NCBI GenBank assembly: GCA_037968495.1
Contig: JBBKVP010000012.1
Location: 5,677 to 69,676 of the forward strand
Length of the DNA: 64,000 nucleotides
Source: Aestuarierythrobacter sp037968495
GTDB taxonomy: Bacteria > Pseudomonadota > Alphaproteobacteria > Sphingomonadales > Sphingomonadaceae
Reading direction: 5' to 3'
Part shown: positions 27,290-36,620 of the stretch, piece after piece
Layout: the number at the start of each line of letters is the position of its first letter
Position numbering within the stretch: the stretch's first letter is position 1
Notes under the pieces: model-generated
The model's database searches: none
What the model was told of the DNA's origin: nothing
What the model saw: only the letters and a program-made list of their open reading frames with translations
Program-made: the position numbers and the translations under genes

Positions 27290-28414
27290 GTGCCGGCTAC
27301 CGAAGTAGATTATTACGAACTGTTAGAGGTTTCGCGCGATGCCGATGGCGCCGCGATCAAATCGTCCTATCGCAAACTTGCAATGAAGTATCACCCTGAC
27401 CGCAATCCGGGTGATGCAGCCAGCGAAGCGCGCTTCAAAGCGATCAGTCAGGCCTATGATTGCCTGAAAGATCCGCAGAAGAAGGCCGCTTACGACCGGT
27501 ACGGTCATGCGGCTTTCGAGCAAGGCATGGGCGGCGGCGGCGGTAGCCAACAAGGCGGATTCTCCGACCTTGGCGACATTTTCGAAACGATATTCGGTGG
27601 CGGTTTTGGTGGAGGCGGCGGACAGCGTCAGCCGCGCCGAGGCGCTGACTTGCGTTACGACATGGAAGTCACTCTCGAAGAAGCCTTCCACGGCAAAGAC
27701 GCGCAAATTGAGATCGAAGTTTCACAAAGCTGCAGCACATGCATCGGAACTGGCGCTGAGCCGGGCACCGGCACGCGCACGTGCAACCTTTGTAATGGTC
27801 ACGGCAAAGTGCGCGCTCAGCAGGGTTTGTTCGTGGTCGAGCGCGCCTGCCCGACCTGCCATGGTCGCGGCGAAATCATCGAGACGCCGTGCTCCAATTG
27901 CCGGGGCGAGGGCAGGGTTGATGAAGAGCAGAAACTCGACGTGGATATTCCGCCGGGCGTCGATACCGGCACACGCATCCGCCTGTCGGGCAAGGGTGAG
28001 GCGGGGCCGAATGGCGCGCCCCCCGGTGACCTCTACATCTTCCTGCACATCAAGCGGCACAGTGTTTTCGAACGTGAGGGCACGACGCTGATCACGCGCA
28101 TGCCGATCAGCTTCACCACCGCGGCGCTTGGCGGCAAGGTCGAGATTCCGGACCTTGATGGCGAAGTAAATGTGATCGACATTCCGGCCGGGATCCAAAC
28201 GGGCAAGCAGCTTCGCAAACGCGGAGCCGGTATGCCTGTGCTACAAGGGCGCGGGCGCGGTGATCTGGTTGTCGAGCTATCGGTTGAAACACCGACCAAA
28301 CTCAGCAGTAAGCAGAAGGAATTGCTGCGCGAATTTCAGGAAACTGAAACGGGCGACGAATGCCCAGAAAGCCGCGGTTTCTTTGACCGCGTAAAGGACG
28401 CGTTTGCAGGTTAG
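27290..28414 (+). CDS. dnaJ: Chaperone DnaJ (Hsp40)
   Basis: A 374-residue type I Hsp40. The J domain (1-70) has HPD at 35-37; a Gly/Phe-rich region follows (GGGGGSQQGGFSDLGDIFE); four CxxCxGxG zinc-finger repeats lie at about 145-205 (CSTCIGTG, CNLCNGHG, CPTCHGRG, CSNCRGEG); the C-terminal substrate domains complete it. GTG 27290 with GGAAGGG upstream. It ends eight bases before the convergent patatin gene. Confidence 0.97.
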   Translation: MPATEVDYYELLEVSRDADGAAIKSSYRKLAMKYHPDRNPGDAASEARFKAISQAYDCLKDPQKKAAYDRYGHAAFEQGMGGGGGSQQGGFSDLGDIFETIFGGGFGGGGGQRQPRRGADLRYDMEVTLEEAFHGKDAQIEIEVSQSCSTCIGTGAEPGTGTRTCNLCNGHGKVRAQQGLFVVERACPTCHGRGEIIETPCSNCRGEGRVDEEQKLDVDIPPGVDTGTRIRLSGKGEAGPNGAPPGDLYIFLHIKRHSVFEREGTTLITRMPISFTTAALGGKVEIPDLDGEVNVIDIPAGIQTGKQLRKRGAGMPVLQGRGRGDLVVELSVETPTKLSSKQKELLREFQETETGDECPESRGFFDRVKDAFAG

Positions 28415-28422
28415 CAGACCGT

Positions 28423-30741
28423 TTAGCTGAACTTGGCGGCAATCTCCGCGCGAATGTTGGGTATCAGGGACGGGTCGGCCGTCAGCCTGTCTTGTTCTTC
28501 GTCGAGGATGGCGCCGAAAATCCGGTGTTTGAATCCAGCTATGATTTCAGGTGCAAGCTGATCTTCAACGGTAGAGCAAGTCAGGTCGATCATCCGTTCC
28601 GCACCGTGCAACCTGCCCCATAGATAATCGTTCTCGCGGTAAGCGCGGCTGAAAAACGCTCCGAAATTGTAGAACTCTATGCCGCGCAATGTTGCGGTTG
28701 TTCCGCCCTCGCGGATCGAAGTCGCATCGTCGGGTGATATGCGGTCGACCTTGATCGGATCGAATTCCGTCAGCCCTTCGTTCCGCAGTAACGGCAATGT
28801 CGCCACATCGTAGAACGGGAAACCAAGATAGGCGAGCAGCACCCTGCGGCGCAAATCCTTGGGCATATCGCAGAGAGCCACAGCGAGCTGTTCTTCTGCT
28901 TGATCATCAATGTCGATCAGTTCGCGGCCTTCGGAAAATGCATCCAATACTGCACCGGGGTCCTCAAGCACCCTATGAGCTACCTTTGTAAATTCATTCC
29001 CTAAATATGCGGCTCCCTCGCGTTCGAAATAAAGCGATAGTATCGCGAATATCGCTTCACGCGCCGCATCGGCATCGCTGTCGCTGAGCAATGGATCGGC
29101 TTCCCATTCGCGGGATAGGCGGCGGGCAATCAAACGTAGACGGCGAATGCGAAAACCGATGTCATGTTCGCGGAAGAATGCGATTGCTTCGGGTGAGGCA
29201 CCGCCAGTCGGCGCAGCAAGATTATCCAGCCCGCGCGCCTCCAGCGCATCACGCAGACGGTCTTCGATCAGGGACGGGTCGGCCAGCATCAAATGCGGTG
29301 CCGCCTGCATCGTGACCCGTGCAAGCCGCTGGATAATCCCACCAAGTTTCGTCTGGGCATATGCTTGGAACGGGTAACCGGCCTGTTCGGCAGCGGCCTG
29401 CTGGGCCTTGTTACGCCACGCTTTCAGCCGTTTCGGCGTCGGCTTGTCGAGGAAAAGCGTGCGGCCAAACAGGCGCTCGACTGCTGTTTCGACCTGCGGG
29501 CGCAGGGCAGCAACAATGCGCCGCATACGTTCGGCCTCCAGCGATTGCGCTTCGATTTCTTCCAGATTGTCGCGGATCGGCTGCTCTCGCGGCAGAGTCG
29601 AAAGTGAACCAAGAATCGCCGAGAAAAATCCGACTTTGCTGGTGCTATTCTCCTTGCGCTTGGAACCAAAGCGGTCGGGTCGGGGGTCAATATAGACAAA
29701 CCGCCGGTCAACCTCGCGCTGGGCAGGGCGGCCTTTTAACGCTGCGACTGCGCCTCCGAAAGGTGCGTTGATTAAGACCGATCCATCGATCAGTGATACG
29801 ATTTGGGTATCGTGTTGCCGCACATGAACCGGCATAACTCGTTCGAGAAAGTCTGCCCGGCCGGTCCATTCACGGCCAGACATTTCCGCAAGCCTGTCTA
29901 TCTCGGATAGCTGGAGGGGCGGAAATGCGCCGGGGAAGCTCGCCGTTGATCGCGCGGCAAATGTCAGTTCGAGTGGATCGGCGAGGTTCTCTCCTCCGGC
30001 AATGGGAACACGCTTGCGGAAGCTGACCGGCATGCGGTGCTCGCTTTCTTCGGCAATGGGCGGACTGTTGAGCCGCAGCAATTCAGGATATCCGCGAAAG
30101 TCGGTCGCTGTCACATAGAGGTCGATAGGGTGGCCTGGTGGCAACAAAGGCGCGTCGACCGTTTCTGCCGCCATTGAATCAAGCGCATTGCACAATAGTC
30201 TCGAAAAGCCAGAGCCAGAGAATGGTGGTTCAAACCAGCGGCCGCGCACGAGGCGGCTGATCTTGCTGCGCACCTCCTCACGGGTTTCTTGTGCGACACT
30301 GTCCGAAACTACGTTGCCCGGACGCCGCAGCAGCCAACCCACCAGCGGCATGGCCCAGAATTTGGCGATACGCGACCATGGAACGGCATCCGGATCGGTC
30401 AGCGCTTCGACATCTGCTTTTTCCAACCACAGGTCCGTAAGTGGCTCAAGCGATTGTCCAGAATGGATAGCCTGCGCTAGAAAGACGGCATTAATCCCGC
30501 CCGCGCTGGCGCCGGTCAAAATATCCGGCAGAACGCGTAACTTCAGATCGCTGACGTCTTCGATATAGGCAAGAAGCTCGGCATAAATACCCTCCGCGCC
30601 AACCGGATTATGCCCGCTTGAATGAAATGCACGGCTCGCCCGGGCGAGCTTCCACAGTTCTTTTGTGACCCCGTGCATATATACGGCAAGGCTGACGCCG
30701 CCATAACAGACAAGCGCAATGCGGAGTTCTTTTTGGCGCAT
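28423..30741 (-). CDS. Patatin-like phospholipase with DUF3376-type C-terminus
   Basis: A 772-residue protein. The patatin fold has an oxyanion-type CYGGVSLAVYMHG (12-24), nucleophile elbow GASAG with S79, and a DG(S) in LIDGSVLINAPFGG for the catalytic Asp. A long C-terminal region, rich in helices, fits the DUF3376-containing patatin-related proteins of alphaproteobacteria. No signal peptide, so a cytoplasmic or peripheral-membrane lipase is expected. It is divergent from radA; the intergenic region holds a LexA box nearer radA. Confidence 0.85.
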   Translation of the reverse strand: MRQKELRIALVCYGGVSLAVYMHGVTKELWKLARASRAFHSSGHNPVGAEGIYAELLAYIEDVSDLKLRVLPDILTGASAGGINAVFLAQAIHSGQSLEPLTDLWLEKADVEALTDPDAVPWSRIAKFWAMPLVGWLLRRPGNVVSDSVAQETREEVRSKISRLVRGRWFEPPFSGSGFSRLLCNALDSMAAETVDAPLLPPGHPIDLYVTATDFRGYPELLRLNSPPIAEESEHRMPVSFRKRVPIAGGENLADPLELTFAARSTASFPGAFPPLQLSEIDRLAEMSGREWTGRADFLERVMPVHVRQHDTQIVSLIDGSVLINAPFGGAVAALKGRPAQREVDRRFVYIDPRPDRFGSKRKENSTSKVGFFSAILGSLSTLPREQPIRDNLEEIEAQSLEAERMRRIVAALRPQVETAVERLFGRTLFLDKPTPKRLKAWRNKAQQAAAEQAGYPFQAYAQTKLGGIIQRLARVTMQAAPHLMLADPSLIEDRLRDALEARGLDNLAAPTGGASPEAIAFFREHDIGFRIRRLRLIARRLSREWEADPLLSDSDADAAREAIFAILSLYFEREGAAYLGNEFTKVAHRVLEDPGAVLDAFSEGRELIDIDDQAEEQLAVALCDMPKDLRRRVLLAYLGFPFYDVATLPLLRNEGLTEFDPIKVDRISPDDATSIREGGTTATLRGIEFYNFGAFFSRAYRENDYLWGRLHGAERMIDLTCSTVEDQLAPEIIAGFKHRIFGAILDEEQDRLTADPSLIPNIRAEIAAKFS

Positions 30742-30781
30742 AGACTGGACTGTGCCCGCTCATTTGCGGAAAGGCAATTGC

Positions 30782-30796
30782 GTTCCTGTTTCGTTC
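30782..30796. promoter_or_regulatory. LexA (SOS) box
   Basis: GTTC-N7-GTTC, with N7 = CTGTTTC, is a perfect match to the alphaproteobacterial LexA operator. It ends 16 bases before the radA ATG and 41 bases before the divergent patatin-like gene, so LexA could repress either or both; radA is the likelier target. Confidence 0.7.
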
Positions 30797-30812
30797 CGGT
30801 TAATGGTTGGGG

Positions 30813-32180
30813 ATGGCAAAACCGAAAAAACGTTACATCTGTCAGGCTTGCGGGAGTGTATCGCACCGCTGGCAGGGGCAATGCCCCGATTGCGCAGAGT
30901 GGAACACGCTGTCCGAGGATGTTCCGGCGACTGTGTTCTCGCAGAAACATGACCTGTCGAGCGGCGGCCGTGCGGTGGAATTTGTGCCGTTGGATGCGCC
31001 CAGCATACCGCTCGAACGCCGACCAACAGGTCTTGCCGAATTTGACCGCGCATTGGGAGGAGGGCTGGTGCCCGGCTCCGCCATATTGATGAGCGGCGAT
31101 CCAGGTATCGGCAAGTCGACCTTGCTGTTGCAAGCTGCGGCCAAGGTCGCGCGCGATGGCGGAGGTGCAGTCTATGTCAGCGGCGAGGAAGCATCGGGAC
31201 AAGTCAGGATGCGGGCGGCACGGCTTGGGCTGGCTGATGCACCGGTGAAGTTGGCGGCGGCGACATCCGTTCGCGATATTCTCACCACGCTCGGTGAGAT
31301 GGAGACCCCGTCTTTGCTGGTGATCGATTCGATCCAGACCATGCATTCCGACACAATCGAGGGCGCGCCCGGAACTGTCAGCCAAGTGCGCGGCTGTGCG
31401 TTTGAGTTGATCCGCTTCGCCAAACAGACAGGTTGCGCAGTCGTTCTCGTCGGCCACGTAACCAAGGACGGTTCGATTGCTGGCCCGCGCGTGCTGGAAC
31501 ATATGGTTGATGTGGTGATGGCGTTTGAGGGAGAGCGCAGCCATCAATACCGGATATTGCGGGCGCTTAAGAACCGCTTTGGCGCAGTGGATGAAATCGG
31601 CGTGTTTGCCATGGCGGGCGACGGGTTGGAGGAAGTCGGTAATCCGTCGACATTGTTCTTGTCTGGCAGGGATGAGCCGCTTGCGGGCAGTGCGGTTTTT
31701 CCGGCAGTCGAAGGCACGCGGCCAGTTTTGGTCGAAATACAGGCGCTGATCGTCAAGCTGCAAAGCGGCGCGACACCGCGCCGTTCTGTAGTGGGTTGGG
31801 ACAATAGCCGGCTCGCAATGCTCCTCGCTGTGCTGGAATCGCGTTGCGGGCTCAATTTCAGCAGCGCTGAAGTCTATTTGAATGTTGCGGGCGGGTATCG
31901 GCTTGCCGACCCTGCGGCAGATCTTGCGGTTGCGGCGGCGCTGATCTCGGCGCTCGCGGATAAGCCGCTGCCCGCCAATTCAGTCAGTCTTGGTGAAATT
32001 TCGCTCGCAGGCGAGATTCGCCCGGTTGCTCATGGCGGCCTTCGTTTGCGAGAAGCAGCCAAGCTCGGGTTCAAAAGCGGTTTCGGTCCGGAGGATAATT
32101 CCGGCGGTTCACAGTTGCTTAAGTACCATGCGCTCAAAAAACTCCCTGATCTCGTTGACCGGATAATGGCAAGCGCATAA
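30813..32180 (+). CDS. radA: DNA repair protein RadA (Sms)
   Basis: A 455-residue RecA-like branch-migration helicase for recombination intermediates. The N-terminal zinc finger uses C10, C13, C24 and C27; Walker A is GDPGIGKS (95-102); the RadA-specific KNRFG motif is near residue 250; a Lon-protease-like C-terminal domain follows. ATG 30813 is chosen over the TTG two codons upstream. A LexA box precedes it. cvpA follows after 12 bases. Confidence 0.96.
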   Translation: MAKPKKRYICQACGSVSHRWQGQCPDCAEWNTLSEDVPATVFSQKHDLSSGGRAVEFVPLDAPSIPLERRPTGLAEFDRALGGGLVPGSAILMSGDPGIGKSTLLLQAAAKVARDGGGAVYVSGEEASGQVRMRAARLGLADAPVKLAAATSVRDILTTLGEMETPSLLVIDSIQTMHSDTIEGAPGTVSQVRGCAFELIRFAKQTGCAVVLVGHVTKDGSIAGPRVLEHMVDVVMAFEGERSHQYRILRALKNRFGAVDEIGVFAMAGDGLEEVGNPSTLFLSGRDEPLAGSAVFPAVEGTRPVLVEIQALIVKLQSGATPRRSVVGWDNSRLAMLLAVLESRCGLNFSSAEVYLNVAGGYRLADPAADLAVAAALISALADKPLPANSVSLGEISLAGEIRPVAHGGLRLREAAKLGFKSGFGPEDNSGGSQLLKYHALKKLPDLVDRIMASA

Positions 32181-32192
32181 TCGGGTCCTGCA

Positions 32193-32714
32193 ATGACAGG
32201 CTTGGACATTCTAGTACTGGTGATCGTGGGCGGGGGCGCCATCGGCGGCTTCATGCGCGGATTTGTGGAGGAAATTCTCTCGCTGGCGTCATGGATACTG
32301 GCGCTGTTTGCGATCCACTATCTCCACACAGGCCTTACCGAATGGTTGGTCCCGCGGATTGGAACGCCTTCGGGCGCGTCCGTGCTGGCCTTCACTCTGC
32401 TGCTTCTCATTCCTTATGCTGCGATGAGGCTGATCGCGAACAATGTCGGCAAGGCCTCGCGCAATTCGCTGCTCGGCCCGATTGACCGTGTGCTTGGTTT
32501 TGGTTTTGGCGCGATCAAGGGGCTGATCATAGTCGTGATGGCCTTTTCTCTGCTCGTGCTTGGCTACGACACCATCTGGGGTGAGCAAGGCCGACCGACT
32601 TGGATCAGCAATGCACGCAGCTACACATTTGTAGATTCCAGTTCGAAGGCGCTTGTCGATCTGATCGAGGAGCGCCGTGAGAACTTGCGCCGAGATGCCG
32701 AAGCAGCTGAATGA
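32193..32714 (+). CDS. CvpA-family membrane protein
   Basis: A 173-residue inner-membrane protein with about four hydrophobic helices and the CvpA-family start (LDILVLVIVGGGAIGGFMRGFVEE, then LASWILALF). CvpA is linked to colicin V export and envelope stress; its biochemical role is uncertain. In alphaproteobacteria it often follows radA, as here. Its stop overlaps the next ATG as ATGA. Confidence 0.9.
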   Translation: MTGLDILVLVIVGGGAIGGFMRGFVEEILSLASWILALFAIHYLHTGLTEWLVPRIGTPSGASVLAFTLLLLIPYAAMRLIANNVGKASRNSLLGPIDRVLGFGFGAIKGLIIVVMAFSLLVLGYDTIWGEQGRPTWISNARSYTFVDSSSKALVDLIEERRENLRRDAEAAE

Positions 32715-33139
32715 GTGAGAAGCTCTACACTCCTGAACTTCTCGGGCTTGCAACTGAATTGGCTGATTTCCCTTTCTACCACGGTTTTTCACATGTCGCC
32801 GAAGTCCGCTCGCAAAGTTGCGGAAGCTCTTTAGTCGCTGGGTTCGAGATCGGCGAAAACGGGGCTGTCACTAGCTGCGGATTAAAGGTCACGGCCTGCG
32901 CGATGGGGCAGGCCGCTTGCGCCATATTTGCTCGGCATGCGAAGGGGCAGAATTGCGACGGAATCTTGGATGCACTAAAGGCGACAACAGCTTGGCTCGC
33001 TGGCAAAGACGACCAGCCGAACTGGCCCGATGTCGCGCTGCTTGAACCAGCGTTAAACTATCCCGCACGGCATGGTGCGATCTTGCTACCGTGGAGAGCT
33101 GCGCATGAGGCGCTTTGCAAGTCGCCTGCCGCGGTTTAA
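32711..33139 (+). CDS. NifU-like iron-sulfur cluster scaffold protein
   Basis: A 142-residue IscU/NifU-N-like protein. Conserved cysteines C37 (SQSCGSS), C56 and C63 (SCGLKVTACAMGQAAC, also C70) fit the scaffold family, but the spacing is not that of canonical IscU, so it belongs to the shorter alphaproteobacterial branch next to cvpA/radA. It probably binds or transfers an Fe-S cluster. Coupled to cvpA by ATGA. Confidence 0.75.
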   Translation: MSEKLYTPELLGLATELADFPFYHGFSHVAEVRSQSCGSSLVAGFEIGENGAVTSCGLKVTACAMGQAACAIFARHAKGQNCDGILDALKATTAWLAGKDDQPNWPDVALLEPALNYPARHGAILLPWRAAHEALCKSPAAV

Positions 33140-33162
33140 CAGCGCTCGCAAGGGGATAGGAC

Positions 33163-34833
33163 ATGGCAAGTGAAGCAGTAAGCCCGGCCGGTGAAATCGA
33201 GATGCGCGAACCGACCCAGAAGGAAATCCGCCTGGTAATCGCGGCATCGTCTGCCGGGACAGTTTTCGAATGGTATGATTTCTTCATCTACGGCACGCTT
33301 GCCACGATCATTTCTCAGGCATTTTTTCCGTCAGACAACGCCACTTTGGCGGTGCTTCTGACATGGGCAACCTTCGCTATCGGCTTTGCCTTTCGGCCTA
33401 TCGGCGCGATCTTGTTCGGTTATATGGGCGACAAGCTGGGGCGGAAATATACGTTTCTTGTGACCGTGACGATGATGGGGATTGCAACGGCCGGGGTGGG
33501 CCTCATCCCTAGCGCGGCGAGTATCGGCATCGCGGCGCCGCTGATCGTTATCTTCCTTCGCATCCTGCAGGGTCTCGCCTTGGGCGGCGAATATGGCGGT
33601 GCAGCGATCTACGTTGCCGAACATGCGCCGCCTGAAAAGCGAGGCTTCTATACGTCCTTCATCCAGGCCAGTGTGGTCGGTGGTTTTGTGCTTTCGATCC
33701 TTGTGGTGATCGCATGCCGTATGCTGATCCCGGCTGATGATTTCGCTGCTTGGGGCTGGCGTGTTCCGTTCCTACTGTCGATCATCCTGCTGGGCATATC
33801 GCTTTGGATGCGGCTGAAGCTGAGCGAAAGCCCGGTCTTCCAAGCGATGAAGGCATCGGGTGAAACCGCGGGCAACCCCTTCATCGAAAGCTTCACTTAT
33901 CCTGGCAACAAGAAGCGGATTTTCGTCGCTCTGTTCGGTGTGGCTGGAATTCTGACGGTCATCTGGTACACCGCGTTCTTCTCCGGCCTATCATTCCTGC
34001 GCGGCCCAATGCGGATGGAAGACAGTTTGGTCGAGGTGATCATGCTGATCGCAGGCGGGCTATCGATGGTGTTTTACCTGATGGTCGGCAAATGGTCCGA
34101 CCGGGTTGGCCGCAAAAAACCGATTATGATCGGCGGGGTGCTCTCACTCCTGCTGCTATTCCCGATCTTCTGGGGCATTGGCGCGCTGGCAAACCCGGGC
34201 ATGCGGGCAAGCGCGTCAGAGGCGCCTGTCGCAGTGTCAGGCTCAGCCTGTGACTATGATCCCTTCGCTGAGACTCAAGCAACGCAATGCGGCCTTTTGC
34301 TCCAGGATTTGACGTCGCTCGGTATTCCATATGATGTTGCGGCGCCGATTAGTGTGTCGGCAACCGTCAAGTCGACACAATTGACTATCGGTGATTTGAG
34401 GCTGGACCTGTCAAATGGCGGCTTCGACTGGGACGATGCTGCTGCTCGAAAGGCAACGCTCACCAGCCTGTTGGAGGGCAAGGGCTATGACTTCTCGGAG
34501 CAGACCCCGCCGTTTATCAACATCGCCGGCATCATTGCACTGCTGCTCGTATTGGGCGGACTTTCGGCGCTGACATATGGCTCGGTTGCTGCTTTGTTGT
34601 CCGAGATGTTCCCGCCAAAAATCCGCTACAGTTCGATGTCGATTCCTTACCATATTGGCGCAGGATATCTCGGCGGTTTCTTGCCGCTGATCGCTGGCTA
34701 TATCGTCGCGACCACCGGCAACGCCTATTCAGGGCTTTGGTATACGTGGATCGTCGTGGCATTTGGCCTGTTGGTTGCATGGTGGGGCTTACCATCAGGC
34801 CCGCCGACTGATTTTGCCGACGATGTCAGCTGA
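33163..34833 (+). CDS. MFS transporter, metabolite:H+ symporter (MHS) type, with soluble insert
   Basis: A 556-residue MHS-family (ProP/KgtP-like) transporter. Family marks: FEWYDFFIYGTLA in helix 1, GDKLGRKYT between helices 2 and 3, and LQGLALGGEYGGAAIYVAEHAP in helix 4. Unusually, about 110 residues (roughly 343-450), polar and with two cysteines (SACDYDPF and ATQCGLL), lie between helices in the C-terminal half; this loop should face the periplasm. The substrate is probably a small organic acid or osmolyte. Its last 11 bases overlap the start of alr. Confidence 0.88.
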   Translation: MASEAVSPAGEIEMREPTQKEIRLVIAASSAGTVFEWYDFFIYGTLATIISQAFFPSDNATLAVLLTWATFAIGFAFRPIGAILFGYMGDKLGRKYTFLVTVTMMGIATAGVGLIPSAASIGIAAPLIVIFLRILQGLALGGEYGGAAIYVAEHAPPEKRGFYTSFIQASVVGGFVLSILVVIACRMLIPADDFAAWGWRVPFLLSIILLGISLWMRLKLSESPVFQAMKASGETAGNPFIESFTYPGNKKRIFVALFGVAGILTVIWYTAFFSGLSFLRGPMRMEDSLVEVIMLIAGGLSMVFYLMVGKWSDRVGRKKPIMIGGVLSLLLLFPIFWGIGALANPGMRASASEAPVAVSGSACDYDPFAETQATQCGLLLQDLTSLGIPYDVAAPISVSATVKSTQLTIGDLRLDLSNGGFDWDDAAARKATLTSLLEGKGYDFSEQTPPFINIAGIIALLLVLGGLSALTYGSVAALLSEMFPPKIRYSSMSIPYHIGAGYLGGFLPLIAGYIVATTGNAYSGLWYTWIVVAFGLLVAWWGLPSGPPTDFADDVS

Positions 34834-35878
34834 ACCACCAGCAGCGACGCTGCGGCTTAGGCTCAACAGGGATGCGTTGGCGAACAATTGGCTGACCCTT
34901 GACCGTTTGTCAGGGATCGCGAACGCGGGTGCAGCAGTGAAGGCGCAGGCCTATGGTGTTGGCACCGCCTTCGCAGTTCCGGTTCTGCGCGATGCGGGCT
35001 GCAAGACATACTACGTTGCGCATTGGAGCGAGGTTGCGGAAGTTGTCGAGCATGTGCCAGGTAACCAAATATCGGTGCTGCACGGGCCGCTAACTGCAGC
35101 CGACGCTGCTTATGCACGAGCAACCGGAGCGCTTCCCGTAATCAACAGCCTGCAGCAGGCAAGACTGTGGCTGGAGACGGGCGGCGGGCCGTGCGATGTA
35201 ATGGTAGATACAGGAATCAACCGTCTCGGCGTGTCGATGAGTGATATCGGCGACCCACTTGTGTCGCAGCTGAAAGTGGAAACCCTGATGTCGCACCTCG
35301 CCAGCGCGGATGAGGATTCTGTTCTCAACGCTTTGCAGCTTCGCAGGTTTACGGGGGCGACAACGCAAATCGCCTCGAAACGGCTTAGCCTTGCTAACAG
35401 TGCCGGTGTTGCGCTTGGCGCCGATTATGCCTTCGATGTGACGCGTCCCGGCCTGTCGCTCTATGGCGGCGCGCAGCGCGACGAGCTCAAGGGTCAGATC
35501 AGGCAAGTCGTCTATCCCGAAGCTGCCATCATCCAAGTGCGCGATTTGAGCGCTGGCGACAGCGTCGGCTACAACGCGAAGTTTACAGCTGATCGTGACA
35601 TGCGCGTCGGGGTGGTGTCGATCGGATATGCCGATGGGTTCTTGCGCTGCTGGTCGGGCAAAGCTGCCTTTGAATTTGGCGGGCAGGCGCTCCCGCTTCT
35701 TGGTCGCCTCTCGATGGACATGGTCGTTATCGACTGCTCCAATGCGCCCGGAATCGGCGAGGGTGCCTGGATAGGCATCCCCTACGATCTTCCTTCCGCA
35801 TCTGCGAATTCCGGCTTGTCGCAATATGAACTGCTGACCGTCTTGGGTTCTAGATTTCAGCGGATTGTTCCGGATTGA
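34823..35878 (+). CDS. alr: Alanine racemase
   Basis: A 351-residue fold type III PLP racemase that makes D-alanine for peptidoglycan. The PLP lysine is K40 in AAVKAQAYGVG (the usual VKADAYGHG). Other marks are GINRLG, SLANSAGV, DVTRPGLSLYGG, VSIGYADG and RLSMDM. ATG 34823 overlaps the upstream MFS gene by 11 bases; the frame from 34763 lies inside that gene. Motif changes around the lysine are mild and do not suggest loss of function. Confidence 0.9.
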   Translation: MSAEPPAATLRLRLNRDALANNWLTLDRLSGIANAGAAVKAQAYGVGTAFAVPVLRDAGCKTYYVAHWSEVAEVVEHVPGNQISVLHGPLTAADAAYARATGALPVINSLQQARLWLETGGGPCDVMVDTGINRLGVSMSDIGDPLVSQLKVETLMSHLASADEDSVLNALQLRRFTGATTQIASKRLSLANSAGVALGADYAFDVTRPGLSLYGGAQRDELKGQIRQVVYPEAAIIQVRDLSAGDSVGYNAKFTADRDMRVGVVSIGYADGFLRCWSGKAAFEFGGQALPLLGRLSMDMVVIDCSNAPGIGEGAWIGIPYDLPSASANSGLSQYELLTVLGSRFQRIVPD

Positions 35879-35898
35879 CGCATTATGTTGCGCTGCGA

Positions 35899-35926
35899 TT
35901 GCTGCAAGTGCTAAAAGCTCTATATT
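35899..35926 (+). promoter_or_regulatory. Promoter for phaR
   Basis: TTGCTG (35899-35904), 16 bases, TATATT (35921-35926): a good sigma-70-like match, with transcription expected near 35933. AGGGAG (35959-35964) is a strong ribosome site six bases before the phaR ATG. Confidence 0.55.
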
Positions 35927-35952
35927 GCGCAGCATAGGAGCTGCAACGGTGC
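35901..35952. promoter_or_regulatory. Repeated GCTGCAA elements around the phaR promoter
   Basis: GCTGCAAGTGC (35901-35911) overlaps the -35 and GCTGCAACGGTGC (35940-35952) lies just after the expected transcription start. A looser inverted partner, TTGC-GC-AGC (35925-35933), lies between. PhaR-type repressors recognise TGC/GCA-rich sites and repress their own gene, so these are candidate autoregulatory sites. Confidence 0.4.
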
Positions 35953-35970
35953 GGCATTAGGGAGTATTTA

Positions 35971-36534
35971 ATGGCCAAGCGAAGCCACGTCGAAGGCGAC
36001 AAGATTACTATCAAGAAATACGCTAATCGGCGGCTCTATAACACAGCCTCTTCGAGCTATATCACGCTGGATGATCTGGCCGAAATGACCCGTAAGAAGC
36101 TCGACTTTCAGGTTCTCGACGCCAAGAGCGGCGACGATATTACGCACTCCATCCTGACCCAGATCATTATGGAAGAAGAAGCCAGCGGCGGTGAACAGAT
36201 GCTGCCCGTTTCCTTCCTGCGCGATCTGATCGGCATGTATGGCAATTCGATGCAATCGATGATGCCTCAGTTCCTCGAAGCGTCGATGACGAATTTCCGC
36301 AAAAACCAAACCAAGCTTCGTGAAGCATTCGAATCTGGTATCGGCGGCAATCCGATTGCCAAGTTGGCGGAGACCAATCTGGCCATGATGAAAGCGGCGA
36401 CAGATGCCTTCTTGCCGGGCACGCGGCCCAAGAAAAGCGGTGAAAAGGCGGGTACCAAACGCGATGACGAGCTTGCCGCGTTGAAGGCGCAGATGGCCGA
36501 AATGCAGAAGAAGCTCGATAAGCTCGCGGACTGA
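35971..36534 (+). CDS. phaR: Polyhydroxyalkanoate synthesis repressor PhaR
   Basis: A 187-residue regulator that binds PHA polymer and DNA and represses phasin and its own gene. The N-terminal DNA-binding domain (ITIKKYANRRLYNTASSSYITLDDL, about 10-35) is the PhaR/PhbR signature, followed by a middle domain and a charged coiled-coil tail (LAALKAQMAEMQKKLDKLAD). ATG 35971 has AGGGAG six bases upstream. It stands alone, followed by a 10-base palindrome (GGGCGCGCCC, 36574) before proS. Confidence 0.95.
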   Translation: MAKRSHVEGDKITIKKYANRRLYNTASSSYITLDDLAEMTRKKLDFQVLDAKSGDDITHSILTQIIMEEEASGGEQMLPVSFLRDLIGMYGNSMQSMMPQFLEASMTNFRKNQTKLREAFESGIGGNPIAKLAETNLAMMKAATDAFLPGTRPKKSGEKAGTKRDDELAALKAQMAEMQKKLDKLAD

Positions 36535-36620
36535 AGCAGCTCTCCGTTAGACATGTGATAAATTGCGCCACTAGGGCGCGCCCAAGCCCCACAAGACCCC
36601 GACTTTTTAGGAAATAGCTA

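Noticed and set aside
30543..31763. 406-codon open frame antisense to radA and the patatin gene
   Set aside because: It is a GC-rich antisense shadow with no recognisable motifs, overlying two well-supported genes.
35090..35935. 281-codon open frame antisense to alr
   Set aside because: Alr motifs are complete on the plus strand; the antisense frame has no domain pattern.
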